In this document: piece after piece, positions 1-6,677 of the stretch | Layout of the letters: each line of letters starts with the position of its first letter | How positions within the stretch are numbered: the stretch's first letter is position 1 | Source: Candidatus Omnitrophota bacterium | Lineage (GTDB): Bacteria; Omnitrophota; Gorgyraeia; 2-02-FULL-51-18; JAGOUK01 | Assembly: GCA_020058965.1 (NCBI GenBank) | Contig: JAGVCY010000118.1 | Location: 1-7,726, forward strand | Length of the DNA stretch: 7,726 nt | Direction: 5' to 3' | Notes under the pieces: generated by a model | What the model saw: only the letters and a program-made list of their open reading frames with translations | The model's database searches: none | Told to the model about the DNA's origin: nothing | Made by a program: the position numbers and the translations under genes

Positions 1-497
1 ATCATCCCCAAGCAAGAAAATAAAACTGTCAGCGTCACCGCGAAGTACAAAAGCCAAAGCGGATGAGCCACAAAAGCCGGCGCGAACACCAGCGAAACCA
101 GGAAAACGCCAAATGCGTTCAAAATGCCTCGCGCTACCCCGCCCGCCAGCAACCCCAGCACCATCTCAAAATAGGAGAGCGGGGAGAGGAGAATTTCTTG
201 AATATGGTTATGCCATCTCGCGATGAACAAGGATGAGCTCGTGTTTTCGAAGGAACCTGAAATGAGCTGCATGGCCACCAGCCCGGGGACGATGAACGCG
301 AGGTAGGTCGGAGCGTGCTGGCCCACCTCCACCTGACTCCCGACCGAATATCCAAAGATAAACAAAAACAAAAAAGATGTTACCAGAGGGGGGAGTAAGG
401 TTTGAGGCGCGACGATCAAAAACCTCAGAATTTCGCGCTGCGCCAGCGACCAGACGCCGATCCATGGATTGACCACAACCCCTAATTTAGTCTTCAC
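1..497 (-). CDS. yadH: ABC-2 type transporter permease, YadH-like (3' end outside window)
   Basis: Membrane subunit of an ABC exporter, paired with the ATPase encoded just upstream. The visible 165 residues have an N-terminal amphipathic stretch containing QREILRF, then hydrophobic segments at about residues 31-50, 65-80, 112-138 and 147-164. The segments TLLPPLVT (33-40), FIFGYSVGS (46-54), FIVPGL (68-73), IQEILLSP (99-106) and GGVARG (119-124) match what I know of E. coli YadH. The start is taken as GTG at 497, which overlaps the end of the ATPase gene by 11 nt and has GGAG ten bases upstream. A second in-frame GTG at 476 would remove seven residues but has no better ribosome site. The frame stays open to the window edge and roughly the C-terminal third is missing. 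Substrate is unknown. The family assignment is strong; the symbol rests on remembered similarity. Confidence 0.86.
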   Translation of the reverse strand, partial: MKTKLGVVVNPWIGVWSLAQREILRFLIVAPQTLLPPLVTSFLFLFIFGYSVGSQVEVGQHAPTYLAFIVPGLVAMQLISGSFENTSSSLFIARWHNHIQEILLSPLSYFEMVLGLLAGGVARGILNAFGVFLVSLVFAPAFVAHPLWLLYFAVTLTVLFSCLGM

Positions 498-1227
498 TTT
501 TTGTCAGCTCCAAAAAAACATTTTCAAGGGAGCGGCCTTGCAGCACTTCTTTTTTATCCCCGATGCGGGCGATTTTTCCCTGATGGATGATGGCGATCGT
601 TTTGGAAAGCGCTTCGGCTTCTTCCATGTAATGGGTCGTCAAAAAAACGGTGACGCCTTGCGCGTTGATCTCCTTGAGATAGTCCCAGATATGGTGCCGG
701 AGCTCAAGATCCGCGCCCGCGGTGGGCTCATCAAGAATCAAGACGCGAGGATCGTGCACCAGCGCACGGCAGATCAGCAGCCGCCGCTTCATTCCGCCCG
801 AAAGCGCCTTGAAGTCCTCCTTTTTCTTCTGCCATAGCTTGAAGCGTTTGAGCAGGACTTCGGCGCGGTCACACGCTTCCGCGCCCGCGATGCCAAAATA
901 ACCCGCCTGATAAACCAGCAGCTGAAAAATATCGAGGAAAGGGTCAAAATTAAATTCCTGTCCGCACAATCCCACCAAGCGCCTCGCCTGGCGGTAATCA
1001 CTCACGACATCATGACCGTGCACACGAATATTGCCTTGGCTATAATTCGCGAGGCCGGTGATGCAATGGATGGTGGAGGTCTTGCCGGCGCCGTTGGGCC
1101 CTAAGAAAGCAAAAAAATCGCCCTCCAGGACGCTGAAGGACACGTCCTGAACGGCATGAAGCTTTTTATAGTACTTGTGCAGTCCATCGACATGGATGGC
1201 TTCGTTTTGAGTTGAAATATTTGTCAT
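487..1227 (-). CDS. yadG: ABC transporter ATP-binding protein, YadG-like
   Basis: Cytoplasmic ATPase that powers the neighbouring ABC-2 permease. All nucleotide-binding motifs are present in 246 residues: Walker A GPNGAGKT (43-50), Q-loop Gln90 in GQEFNFDPF, signature LSGGMKRR (142-149), Walker B VLILDE (162-167) and the H-loop His199 in TTHYMEEAE. The stretches QEFNFDPF, QAGYFG and LSGGMKRRL are typical of YadG rather than DrrA or NodI. The protein stops soon after the nucleotide-binding domain, whereas E. coli YadG is about 60 residues longer, so a C-terminal extension is absent. ATG 1227 has no clear Shine-Dalgarno, the nearest AGGA being about 20 bases upstream. It is the first gene of a minus-strand pair and its stop overlaps the permease start. 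Substrate is unknown. Confidence 0.93.
   Translation of the reverse strand: MTNISTQNEAIHVDGLHKYYKKLHAVQDVSFSVLEGDFFAFLGPNGAGKTSTIHCITGLANYSQGNIRVHGHDVVSDYRQARRLVGLCGQEFNFDPFLDIFQLLVYQAGYFGIAGAEACDRAEVLLKRFKLWQKKKEDFKALSGGMKRRLLICRALVHDPRVLILDEPTAGADLELRHHIWDYLKEINAQGVTVFLTTHYMEEAEALSKTIAIIHQGKIARIGDKKEVLQGRSLENVFLELTKSED
508..511 (-). promoter_or_regulatory. Shine-Dalgarno of yadH, inside yadG
   Basis: GGAG on the minus strand lies ten bases before GTG 497, within the last codons of the ATPase gene. It supports the overlapping GTG as the permease start and suggests translational coupling of the two subunits. Confidence 0.5.
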
Positions 1228-1259
1228 AGGTGTTTGAGAATCGGGGATATCCTAACACA

Positions 1260-1268
1260 TGTTATAAT
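1260..1268 (+). promoter_or_regulatory. extended -10 promoter for the plus-strand operon
   Basis: TGTTATAAT is a perfect extended -10 (TGn followed by TATAAT). No good -35 sits 16-18 bases upstream; TTGAGA at 1234 is 23 bases away, too far. Extended -10 promoters can work without a -35. The start would be near 1275, giving a leader of about 14 nt before ATG 1289. Confidence 0.5.
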
Positions 1269-1289
1269 AACGCTTTTGGAAAATCTAAA
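1261..1289 (-). promoter_or_regulatory. candidate promoter of the yadGH pair
   Basis: On the minus strand TTTAGA (1289-1284) is followed after 17 bases by TATAAC (1266-1261), matching the sigma70 consensus at 4 and 5 of 6 positions. Transcription would begin near 1254, about 27 bases before the yadG start. The -10 lies on the same bases as the -10 of the opposing promoter. Confidence 0.4.
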
Positions 1290-1903
1290 TGCCACCCTCC
1301 CTCAAAACATTTTGGTTCGATCTCGGTAATGTCATTCTTCCGTTTGACTTCACCCCCGCTTTTAAACGTCTTTCACGTCATGGAGCGCAAACGGAGGACA
1401 TCCGGAAGTTTTTTAAAGACCGCCCCTATTTGGAATCCGCGTGCGACAAGGGGACGGTCACCGCGCACAAGCTGTACCGCATGCTGCGTAAACATTTCGG
1501 TTTTTCCAAGCTCACTTATCGAGAGTTTCAAATCATCTGGAACGGCATCTTCAAAGAAAACCGTGAAGTCAGCGCTCTGATCCGGCGACTGCGGCGTGAA
1601 GGGTACCGGCTGATTTTAGTGTCCAACACGAACAAACTTCACTTCGATCACATCGTAAAAACCTACCCTGTTATGGGGGAGTTCCACCATCACGTGCTTT
1701 CTTATAAAGAAAAAACCCGTAAACCCGAACGCGCGATTTATCACAAGGCGCTGCGCCTTTCGCGTGCGGCCAAGCACCAAATATTTTATGCGGATGACCG
1801 CGCGGATTTTACCTCTGCCGCCAGTCGTCACGGCGTGCATGTTCACACTTTTACGCATGCGGCCGGATTGAAGGCCTCGCTGCGCCAACATGGGATCAAA
1901 TAA
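1289..1903 (+). CDS. HAD-superfamily hydrolase, YihX-like sugar-phosphate phosphatase
   Basis: Predicted cytoplasmic phosphatase of HAD subfamily IA, 204 residues. Motif I is DLGNVI (11-16), with nucleophile Asp11 and Gly13 where most HAD phosphatases have the acid/base Asp. The same DLGNVI form occurs in E. coli YihX, an alpha-glucose-1-phosphatase, so it is not by itself a sign of inactivity. Motif II is VSNTNKLH (Ser112), motif III is Lys145 in TRKPE, and motif IV is the acidic pair Asp169-Asp170 in FYADDRAD. The helical cap lies between about residues 20 and 95. The overall pattern, including SNTNKLH and the RKPE-IY segment, resembles YihX, but the substrate cannot be read from sequence. 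A weak GGA lies eight bases before the start. This is the first gene of the plus-strand operon, and its stop overlaps the next start by one base (TAATG). Confidence 0.85.
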   Translation: MPPSLKTFWFDLGNVILPFDFTPAFKRLSRHGAQTEDIRKFFKDRPYLESACDKGTVTAHKLYRMLRKHFGFSKLTYREFQIIWNGIFKENREVSALIRRLRREGYRLILVSNTNKLHFDHIVKTYPVMGEFHHHVLSYKEKTRKPERAIYHKALRLSRAAKHQIFYADDRADFTSAASRHGVHVHTFTHAAGLKASLRQHGIK

Positions 1904-2769
1904 TGAAATCAGCTCCGATCAAATTTAAAGATCTCGAAAATCATTACAGCGCCGTTCGACGGGCGGTCAAGGAATCGGCGCGACTGATCCGAAAGAACTA
2001 CGGAAAACTCGGCGCTTCCGATGTGCGGGCGAAGTCCCGTAACGATTTTGTGACCGTGGTGGACAAGGGCTCGCAGGATATCCTGGTTCGGCATTTGAAG
2101 CGCGCGTTTCCTTCCTATGGGTTTCTCGCGGAAGAAAACGATCTGTCTACGCCTGCCGATCGTCGTTGGGTGATCGACCCGATTGACGGCACCTCCAACT
2201 TCATCCATCATCTCCCGGCTTTTTGTATTTCGGTGGGGCTCGAAGAACGGGGTCGGTATGCACTTGGGGTCGTGTACGACCCGGTGCATGACGAATGGTT
2301 CTATGCCGCGCGCGGACACGGCGCGTTTCTAAACAAACGCCGGATCCGCGTTTCGTCAACCCGCTTAAAGGACGCTTTTTTGGCCACCGGTTTCGCGTAC
2401 CATATTCACCGCCGCTTTGAACCGTATAATGATTCGTTCCGAAAAATGTTTCACGCCTGCGCCGGCGTTCGGCGAATGGGGTCCGCAGCCATCGACCTGT
2501 GTTACACCGCCTGCGGACGTTTTGACGGTTTTTGGGAAATGGGTCTTCACGATTGGGACATTGCCGCAGCCGTGGTGATTGTGGAAGAGGCGGGTGGAAA
2601 GGTGACCGATTTTAGAGGAGGTCCTGCCGGAATTGCCCGTGGCGATATGCTGGCCGCCAATCCCGCCACGCATCGTCAAATGCTGAGGATTATGAATACG
2701 GTGCCGTTTTTATCGGCGGTTGAGTGGGAAAAAAGCCAATCTGCCAAGCCGGGCCGGCGCAAGGTATAA
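1903..2769 (+). CDS. suhB: inositol monophosphatase family protein (SuhB/IMPase type)
   Basis: Mg2+-dependent, Li+-sensitive-type phosphomonoesterase of the IMPase/FBPase/CysQ superfamily, 288 residues. Metal-binding motifs are intact: Glu77-Glu78 in FLAEEND, the signature DPIDGT (92-97) followed by NFIHHLPAF, and WD (218-219) in HDWDIAAA near the C terminus. Likely substrates are inositol-1-phosphate or a related sugar phosphate. A CysQ-like or fructose-1,6-bisphosphatase role is possible, since the family is not separable on these motifs alone. Translation starts at the ATG overlapping the HAD stop and there is no Shine-Dalgarno, which points to translational coupling. The C-terminal tail after about residue 265 is basic and poorly conserved. 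Two phosphatases in a row suggest a shared sugar- or inositol-phosphate pathway, but that is inference. The symbol is by family resemblance. Confidence 0.9.
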   Translation: MKSAPIKFKDLENHYSAVRRAVKESARLIRKNYGKLGASDVRAKSRNDFVTVVDKGSQDILVRHLKRAFPSYGFLAEENDLSTPADRRWVIDPIDGTSNFIHHLPAFCISVGLEERGRYALGVVYDPVHDEWFYAARGHGAFLNKRRIRVSSTRLKDAFLATGFAYHIHRRFEPYNDSFRKMFHACAGVRRMGSAAIDLCYTACGRFDGFWEMGLHDWDIAAAVVIVEEAGGKVTDFRGGPAGIARGDMLAANPATHRQMLRIMNTVPFLSAVEWEKSQSAKPGRRKV

Positions 2770-3170
2770 TGCTGGAAGACGATCGCCACTGCTTTGGGTG
2801 CGGAGAAAAGAATCCCATTGGCTTTAAGCTGTGTTTTAAGGAGCTAAAGGACGGTGTTGAAGCCGAGTTTACTCCAGAAAAAAATCATCAGGGCTACCGG
2901 GATCTTTTTCATGGCGGCCTGATGTCGCTTTTGCTCGATGAGGCCATGGTCAACGCGGTTTGGCTGAAGGGCTCACCGGCGGTTTCTGTCGAATTTAATG
3001 TTCGGCTGCGTCACGCGGTCAAAGTCGGGGACCCGATACGTGTTCGCGGCTGGATCATCGGCGAGCACAAACGGCTGGTGCTGACGCGAGCCGAAGCAAC
3101 CGATGCCGCAGGTCGTGTGCTGGCCGAGTCTGAAGGCAAATGTCTTAAGATGAAGTTGAAAAGCGAATAA
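2769..3170 (+). CDS. PaaI-like hotdog-fold thioesterase
   Basis: Predicted acyl-CoA thioesterase of the hotdog superfamily, 133 residues. The N terminus carries CFGCGEKNPIG (8-18), the Cys-rich leader common in one PaaI-related group. Hotdog motifs follow: FHGGLMSLLLDEAM (47-60), with the HGG loop and the candidate catalytic acid Asp57 or Glu58 on the central helix. Beta strands containing SVEFNVRLRHAV and VRVRGWI complete the fold. An upstream in-frame ATG at 2724 would add 15 residues inside the previous gene. ATG 2769 is preferred because it overlaps the preceding stop by one base (TAATG), has AAGG just upstream, and places the CFGCG motif at the usual distance from the N terminus. The acyl substrate is not predictable. 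Placement in an operon with phosphatases gives no clear pathway. Confidence 0.85.
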   Translation: MLEDDRHCFGCGEKNPIGFKLCFKELKDGVEAEFTPEKNHQGYRDLFHGGLMSLLLDEAMVNAVWLKGSPAVSVEFNVRLRHAVKVGDPIRVRGWIIGEHKRLVLTRAEATDAAGRVLAESEGKCLKMKLKSE

Positions 3171-3176
3171 TTCTAA

Positions 3177-3182
3177 AAGGAG
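3177..3182 (+). promoter_or_regulatory. strong Shine-Dalgarno of the tautomerase gene
   Basis: AAGGAG lies six bases before ATG 3189. It is the best ribosome site in the operon and fixes the start, which places Pro immediately after the initiator Met as the enzyme family requires. Confidence 0.75.
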
Positions 3183-3188
3183 TCATTC

Positions 3189-3377
3189 ATGCCCTATGTT
3201 CATTTGCAGGTTGCCGGAAAGCTCACCCAGGACCAAAAGTCGCAGATCGCCAAGGAATTTTCGGATACGCTGCTGAAGGTGGCCGGCAAACCCAAAAAAG
3301 CCACCTACCTCGTCATCGAGGAAGTCAGCCGGGAGAACTGGGCGATTGGCGACGATCTATTGAGCACCGCTAAGTAA
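3189..3377 (+). CDS. 4-oxalocrotonate tautomerase-fold protein (small tautomerase family)
   Basis: A 62-residue protein of the 4-OT/MIF tautomerase superfamily, which work as small oligomers. Pro2 follows the initiator Met and would become the N-terminal Pro-1 catalytic base. The pattern of a beta strand (YVHLQVAG), a long helix (TQDQKSQIAKEFSDTLLKVAG), a strand (ATYLVIEEV) and NWAIGDD fits the family, with full length for the short 4-OT type. In an ungapped alignment from Pro-1, the canonical Arg11 and Arg39 correspond here to Leu11 and Tyr39, while Phe50 corresponds to Trp50. The substrate-carboxylate arginines therefore appear missing, and true 4-oxalocrotonate tautomerase activity is doubtful. 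The close WAIG motif is familiar from uncharacterised tautomerase-family proteins. It sits 18 nt after the thioesterase gene and 2 nt before the ACT gene. Confidence 0.85.
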   Translation: MPYVHLQVAGKLTQDQKSQIAKEFSDTLLKVAGKPKKATYLVIEEVSRENWAIGDDLLSTAK

Positions 3378-3379
3378 TT

Positions 3380-3787
3380 ATGCGATTTGGCTGCCGCGTC
3401 GAAACTCAGCTCTCTGTATTTGCCGAAAATAAACCCGGCCGCATGGCAAAGATCTGCTACACGCTGGGGAGTACGGGCGTCAATATTTACTCAATTTCGA
3501 TTCACGACACCGTGGATCATTCCATCATCCGGCTGGTCGTGGACAACCCGACAAAAGCCCTGATCCTTCTTGAGGAAGAAGGGCTGTACATCATCACCCA
3601 AAAAGTCCTGGTCGTGGACATCTCCAACGAAGTCGGCGCCCTCGGCACCATCGCAACATTATTGGCTCGGGCGGATGACAATATCGAGTACGCTTATTGT
3701 ACAGCCAACCAAAATTCAGACGCTGCCATGCTGATTCTCAAAACCCGCGACGCGGAACATACGCTTGAACTCCTTCAGGAATCCTAA
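3380..3787 (+). CDS. tandem ACT-domain protein, probable amino-acid sensor
   Basis: The 135 residues form two ACT domains and nothing else. The first, about 8-68, has FAENKPGRMAKICYTLGSTG, the ligand-loop pattern in which N-x-P-G precedes the first helix. The second, about 76-133, has ISNEVGALGTIATLLARA with the matching loop at 83-89. Stand-alone double-ACT proteins of this type (COG4747-like) are thought to bind amino acids and regulate partners. No enzyme domain is attached, so its partner would have to be another protein. The start is ATG 3380, 2 nt after the tautomerase stop, with no real Shine-Dalgarno, so translational coupling is likely. Ligand is unknown. Confidence 0.87.
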   Translation: MRFGCRVETQLSVFAENKPGRMAKICYTLGSTGVNIYSISIHDTVDHSIIRLVVDNPTKALILLEEEGLYIITQKVLVVDISNEVGALGTIATLLARADDNIEYAYCTANQNSDAAMLILKTRDAEHTLELLQES

Positions 3788-3790
3788 TCG

Positions 3791-4525
3791 TTGTTCCACC
3801 GGCCAATTTCGATCGACTCCGTGAAGATTCATAAATTTATATTTAAGACCATCATAGTCTCGGCGTTATGGCTAACGTCCGGGATTTCATGGCTGGGGGC
3901 GGCAGGGGCGGATTCGGCGGCGCAGCCTGCAACCCCGTACGAATGGCATGTTGTCCGTGAAGTTTTGACAGGGGATTCCTTTAAGCTTGATACCGGCACG
4001 CAAGTGACTTATTCGTCCATTTCCGCGCCTCCGCTCCAGCACGCCGACCCCAAGGTGCGCGAGTATGCAAAAAAGGCGCTTGCCTTTAATCAGGAGCTGC
4101 TTCTGGGGAAAAAAATTCGAGTTGAATTTGGGTCTCAGATCAAGAATGAAGACGGTGTGTACCAGGGGTTCATTTACCTGGAGGATGGGACTTTGGCGAA
4201 TCTGCGGATGATCGAGGCCGGGTATGCCAAACTTCGGATCATCCCGCCTAATTTACAACATGCCAAAGAGCTTCGATATGCGTCTGGCCACGCCCGACAT
4301 GACGGCAAAGGCTTATGGGAATACGAGAACAAGGTCGTCCGCCGCTTTATATACATGGCTGATAAAATGACTCGTAAATTTCACTTTGTCGGCTGTCGCC
4401 ATCTCCGGGGAGTCAGCAAGGCTCATTTGGAGAAATACGAATCCAGCGTCGACGCCAAAGCGGCGGGGTTTCAGTTCTGCGCCGAGTGCCGGCATACCTA
4501 CGCGCAAGAAACGGACCTATTTTAA
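3791..4525 (+). CDS. exported SNase-fold protein with Ada-like C-terminal Zn motif, probably catalytically dead
   Basis: Numbered from TTG 3791 (244 residues). An N-terminal signal peptide has a basic n-region (KIHKFIFK), a hydrophobic core at about 20-37 and a possible signal peptidase site after AGA (38-40). Residues 50-177 resemble the staphylococcal nuclease fold: GDSFKLDTG aligns with the SNase D-G-D-T strand, and EDGTLANLRMIEAGYAKL with DGKMVNEALVRQGLAKV. The catalytic equivalents of Arg35, Asp40 and Glu43 are Tyr, Ala and Leu in YSSISAPPL, and the Arg87 position is Tyr or Gln. Only the Asp21 equivalent (Asp62) remains. The tail has His198-x3-Cys202 and Cys230-x2-Cys233, resembling the Ada-type Zn motif often found after thermonucleases. 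TTG 3791 has AGGA ten bases upstream and a 3-nt gap to the ACT gene. GTG 3821 would give a more typical short n-region. Confidence 0.78.
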   Translation: MFHRPISIDSVKIHKFIFKTIIVSALWLTSGISWLGAAGADSAAQPATPYEWHVVREVLTGDSFKLDTGTQVTYSSISAPPLQHADPKVREYAKKALAFNQELLLGKKIRVEFGSQIKNEDGVYQGFIYLEDGTLANLRMIEAGYAKLRIIPPNLQHAKELRYASGHARHDGKGLWEYENKVVRRFIYMADKMTRKFHFVGCRHLRGVSKAHLEKYESSVDAKAAGFQFCAECRHTYAQETDLF

Positions 4526-4543
4526 AGATATTTATGGACCCCC

Positions 4544-4572
4544 TTGAAACCAAGGCTACCTGGCTGTATACT
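4544..4572 (+). promoter_or_regulatory. sigma70-type promoter of the PilZ gene
   Basis: TTGAAA (4544-4549) and TATACT (4567-4572) are separated by exactly 17 bases. Each matches the consensus at 5 of 6 positions. Transcription should begin near 4579, 13 bases before ATG 4592. The -35 is overlapped by a short hairpin-like repeat, CCTTG-AAAC-CAAGG (4542-4555). Confidence 0.6.
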
Positions 4573-4591
4573 TCGACCGGATATTGATTTT

Positions 4592-4975
4592 ATGAAACCC
4601 ACTACGCGTAAACTAGCTGAAAAAACCGGACCCGAGCGGAGAGAATACTTTCGCTTGGACTACCGTCATCCGGTCAAGTTCAAGATGATCGATGATGGCG
4701 TTAAAACGGTCCGGCTGGGCACGACCACCAACGTAAGCGAGACCGGCGTACTCTTCTCATCCTCAATCGTTCCTAAGATAGCAAGTATTTTGTGGATGGA
4801 TATTGACCTGCGGACTTTACAAATTTGTAAGGAAATTGAAAAACGCGCCGTCGTGTATGAGCGCGGTCTTCTCGGCAGAGTCGTTCGCCTCGAAGAAGAT
4901 CTCGAAACCGACTCCTACAAAATCGGCGTCTGTTTTGTGACGCAGGACATCTCAAATCAAGAACTCAAATTTTAG
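4592..4975 (+). CDS. PilZ-domain protein, c-di-GMP receptor
   Basis: A 127-residue single-domain PilZ protein. Both c-di-GMP-binding motifs are intact: RxxxR as Arg17-Glu-Tyr-Phe-Arg21 in ERREYFRLDYRHPVKF, and D/NxSxxG as Asn47-Val-Ser-Glu-Thr-Gly52. The later strands GRVVRLEE and YKIGVCFV fit the beta barrel. It probably changes conformation on binding c-di-GMP and acts on a partner in motility, envelope or polysaccharide control; the partner is not visible. The frame can be extended to TTG 4544, but that TTG is the -35 of a good promoter whose predicted start is downstream, so ATG 4592 is chosen. No strong Shine-Dalgarno precedes it. It stands alone, downstream of a six-gene operon but separately promoted, and converges on the transporter gene. 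Confidence 0.87.
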   Translation: MKPTTRKLAEKTGPERREYFRLDYRHPVKFKMIDDGVKTVRLGTTTNVSETGVLFSSSIVPKIASILWMDIDLRTLQICKEIEKRAVVYERGLLGRVVRLEEDLETDSYKIGVCFVTQDISNQELKF

Positions 4976-5017
4976 TCCGCCCGCTCGCGTTTCTGCGCCT
5001 AACCCGCCTGAGTTTAT

Positions 5018-6676
5018 TTAGCTAGAGAAAAAAATCACAATGATCTGCGCCGCGATAATCCGCATCACCATGACTAGCGGGTAAACTGCCGCATAGGCAA
5101 CGACCGGCGCATTGGAAGAGGTCATCTGATTCGCAAAGGCGAGCGCGGGCGGATCGGTCATGCTCCCCGCGAGCAAGCCGCAAATGGAAAGGTAATTCGT
5201 TCGGTGTTGGACCCGTATCCAAAGTCCGGCGAGGATCAACGGGACGAGTGTGATAATCGCACCGCCCGCAAACCACAACAAGCCTTCGCCGCTCGTGAGC
5301 AGCGAAAAGAACTTGGCGCCCGCTTTTATCCCCACGCATGCCAAAAATAATGAAATACCCAATTCTCTCAGCATGAAGTTGGCGCTGGGCGGCATGTACC
5401 AAACCAACGGCCCGACTCGACCCAAGCGGCTCAGCAAGATCGATACGATCAACGGGCCTCCCGCCAAGCCAAGCTTGATCGGGGCCGGAATACCGGGGAC
5501 CTGGAAGGGGATTGATCCCAGCAGCACACCCAGTGCGATACCGATAAAGACTGGGATCAGGTGAGGGTGAGCCAGTTCTTTGACAGAATTTCCAACTTGC
5601 TGGGCAAATTTAGCGGCGGCGTCTTCGTGTCCGACCACGACCAGCACATCCGCCATTTGAAGCCGCAATTCCGGGGTGGCTGCAAACTCCATCTCAGTTC
5701 GAATCAACCGTGTTAATGTAACTCCGTAGTGATAAGCGTTCAATTCCGCGATACTTTTTCCAAACATTTCGCGCCGCGTTACCAGAACGCGGCTAGTCAC
5801 GAGATGACCGCGGGCTTCCCGAAGCTCTATTTTGGCAGGGCTGCCAACGACAACCCTTAACGCATCAAGGCTTTCGCGAGAACCCACAGCCCTAATTAAA
5901 TACCCAATCTCGATCGCGGAGTCAGGGAGAGCTACTTCCAATCGGCCGTCATGTTGGATTCGAGAAATGACAACGCCCGCCGCGGCCGGAATGTCGCGTA
6001 CTTTGGCTCCAGCAAGATTTGGATTTTCAACTTTGAGATCCATGACCTCGATTTTTGAAACCGCCGCACGATCGATTTTGTTGTACTTATGCTCCTCGTC
6101 GGCCACGTTGATCTTAAAAACCAGCCGCAGGAGCATCATGGTAATAATGATCCCTAGAATTCCAAAGGGATAACACACCGCATAGCCCATACCCACCAGC
6201 GCGGATTGTGGATCCGTGGGGTTTAAGTCCGCCAGCGCTTGCTGGGCGGCGGCAAGGCTCGGAGTATTCGTTGTGCCTCCTGCCAGCATGCCGACCGCGG
6301 CTTGGATCGGGATATGCCAAAATCGGCTGAGCATAACGGCGGCGATCGATCCGACAATCACGATGAAAGCAGCGATCGCATTCAGTTTTAAACCGTCTTT
6401 TTTAAAACCGCTAAAAAATCCAGGTCCGACCTGAATCCCAATGGTGTAGACAAAAAGGATGAGTCCAAATTCTCTCAGGAATTCCAATATTTCTGGATTG
6501 ACGGTAAGCCCATAATGTCCGAAGAACAGGCCGGCAAATAGAACCCCCGCCACGCCGATCTGAAAGACAAATATTCGCAGGCTTCCGATCCAGAGTCCGA
6601 GCGCGATAACGCCCGCAAGGATTAACGTGGTCCAGGCGGATGATCCGGGGTGTAGAAGGTTGCTCAAAAAGTTCAT
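5018..6676 (-). CDS. yidE: YidE-type transporter, AspT/AAEx family, with two RCK_C domains
   Basis: Inner-membrane carrier of 552 residues, nearly the length of E. coli YidE (553). Two homologous membrane halves (about 14-190 and 372-552) flank a cytoplasmic centre with two RCK_C/TrkA_C-type domains (about 205-283 and 288-365). Signature segments are EFGLILFVYTIGIQVGPGFF (69-88), GGTTNTPSLAAAQQ (133-146), LGLAGGPLI (402-410), MPPSANFMLRELGI (428-441) and GSMTDPPALAFANQ (504-517). The TNTP and TDPP motifs mark the two half-repeats. Characterised AspT relatives exchange aspartate/alanine or export succinate; YidE itself has no established substrate. The frame extends to TTG 6712, but that TTG is part of a TTGACA -35, so ATG 6676 is the real start and matches the E. 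coli N terminus. No Shine-Dalgarno is present and the transcript may be leaderless. Confidence 0.93.
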   Translation of the reverse strand: MNFLSNLLHPGSSAWTTLILAGVIALGLWIGSLRIFVFQIGVAGVLFAGLFFGHYGLTVNPEILEFLREFGLILFVYTIGIQVGPGFFSGFKKDGLKLNAIAAFIVIVGSIAAVMLSRFWHIPIQAAVGMLAGGTTNTPSLAAAQQALADLNPTDPQSALVGMGYAVCYPFGILGIIITMMLLRLVFKINVADEEHKYNKIDRAAVSKIEVMDLKVENPNLAGAKVRDIPAAAGVVISRIQHDGRLEVALPDSAIEIGYLIRAVGSRESLDALRVVVGSPAKIELREARGHLVTSRVLVTRREMFGKSIAELNAYHYGVTLTRLIRTEMEFAATPELRLQMADVLVVVGHEDAAAKFAQQVGNSVKELAHPHLIPVFIGIALGVLLGSIPFQVPGIPAPIKLGLAGGPLIVSILLSRLGRVGPLVWYMPPSANFMLRELGISLFLACVGIKAGAKFFSLLTSGEGLLWFAGGAIITLVPLILAGLWIRVQHRTNYLSICGLLAGSMTDPPALAFANQMTSSNAPVVAYAAVYPLVMVMRIIAAQIIVIFFSS

Positions 6677-6677
6677 C

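Noticed and set aside
134..465. Two short minus-strand open frames in the first 500 bases
   Set aside because: They are out-of-frame shadows. The frame starting at GTG 497 encodes a convincing YadH-type permease with hydrophobic segments and family motifs; the short frames are Arg/Ser-rich and resemble nothing.
469..837. 122-residue plus-strand open frame antisense to yadG
   Set aside because: It lies fully within the ATPase gene on the opposite strand and has no recognisable motif, ribosome site or conserved pattern.
1234..1268. TTGAGA (1234-1239) as -35 of the HAD operon promoter
   Set aside because: The spacing to TATAAT is 23 bases, too long for sigma70; the extended -10 is a better explanation.
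2724..2768. Upstream ATG extension of the thioesterase
   Set aside because: It would lie inside the inositol-monophosphatase gene. The TAATG overlap at 2769 and the position of the CFGCG motif favour the later ATG.
4976..5017. Bidirectional terminator between the convergent PilZ and yidE genes
   Set aside because: Only a 3-bp GCG/CGC pairing around TTTCT is visible and there is no stable stem with a T-tract. A factor-dependent end remains possible.
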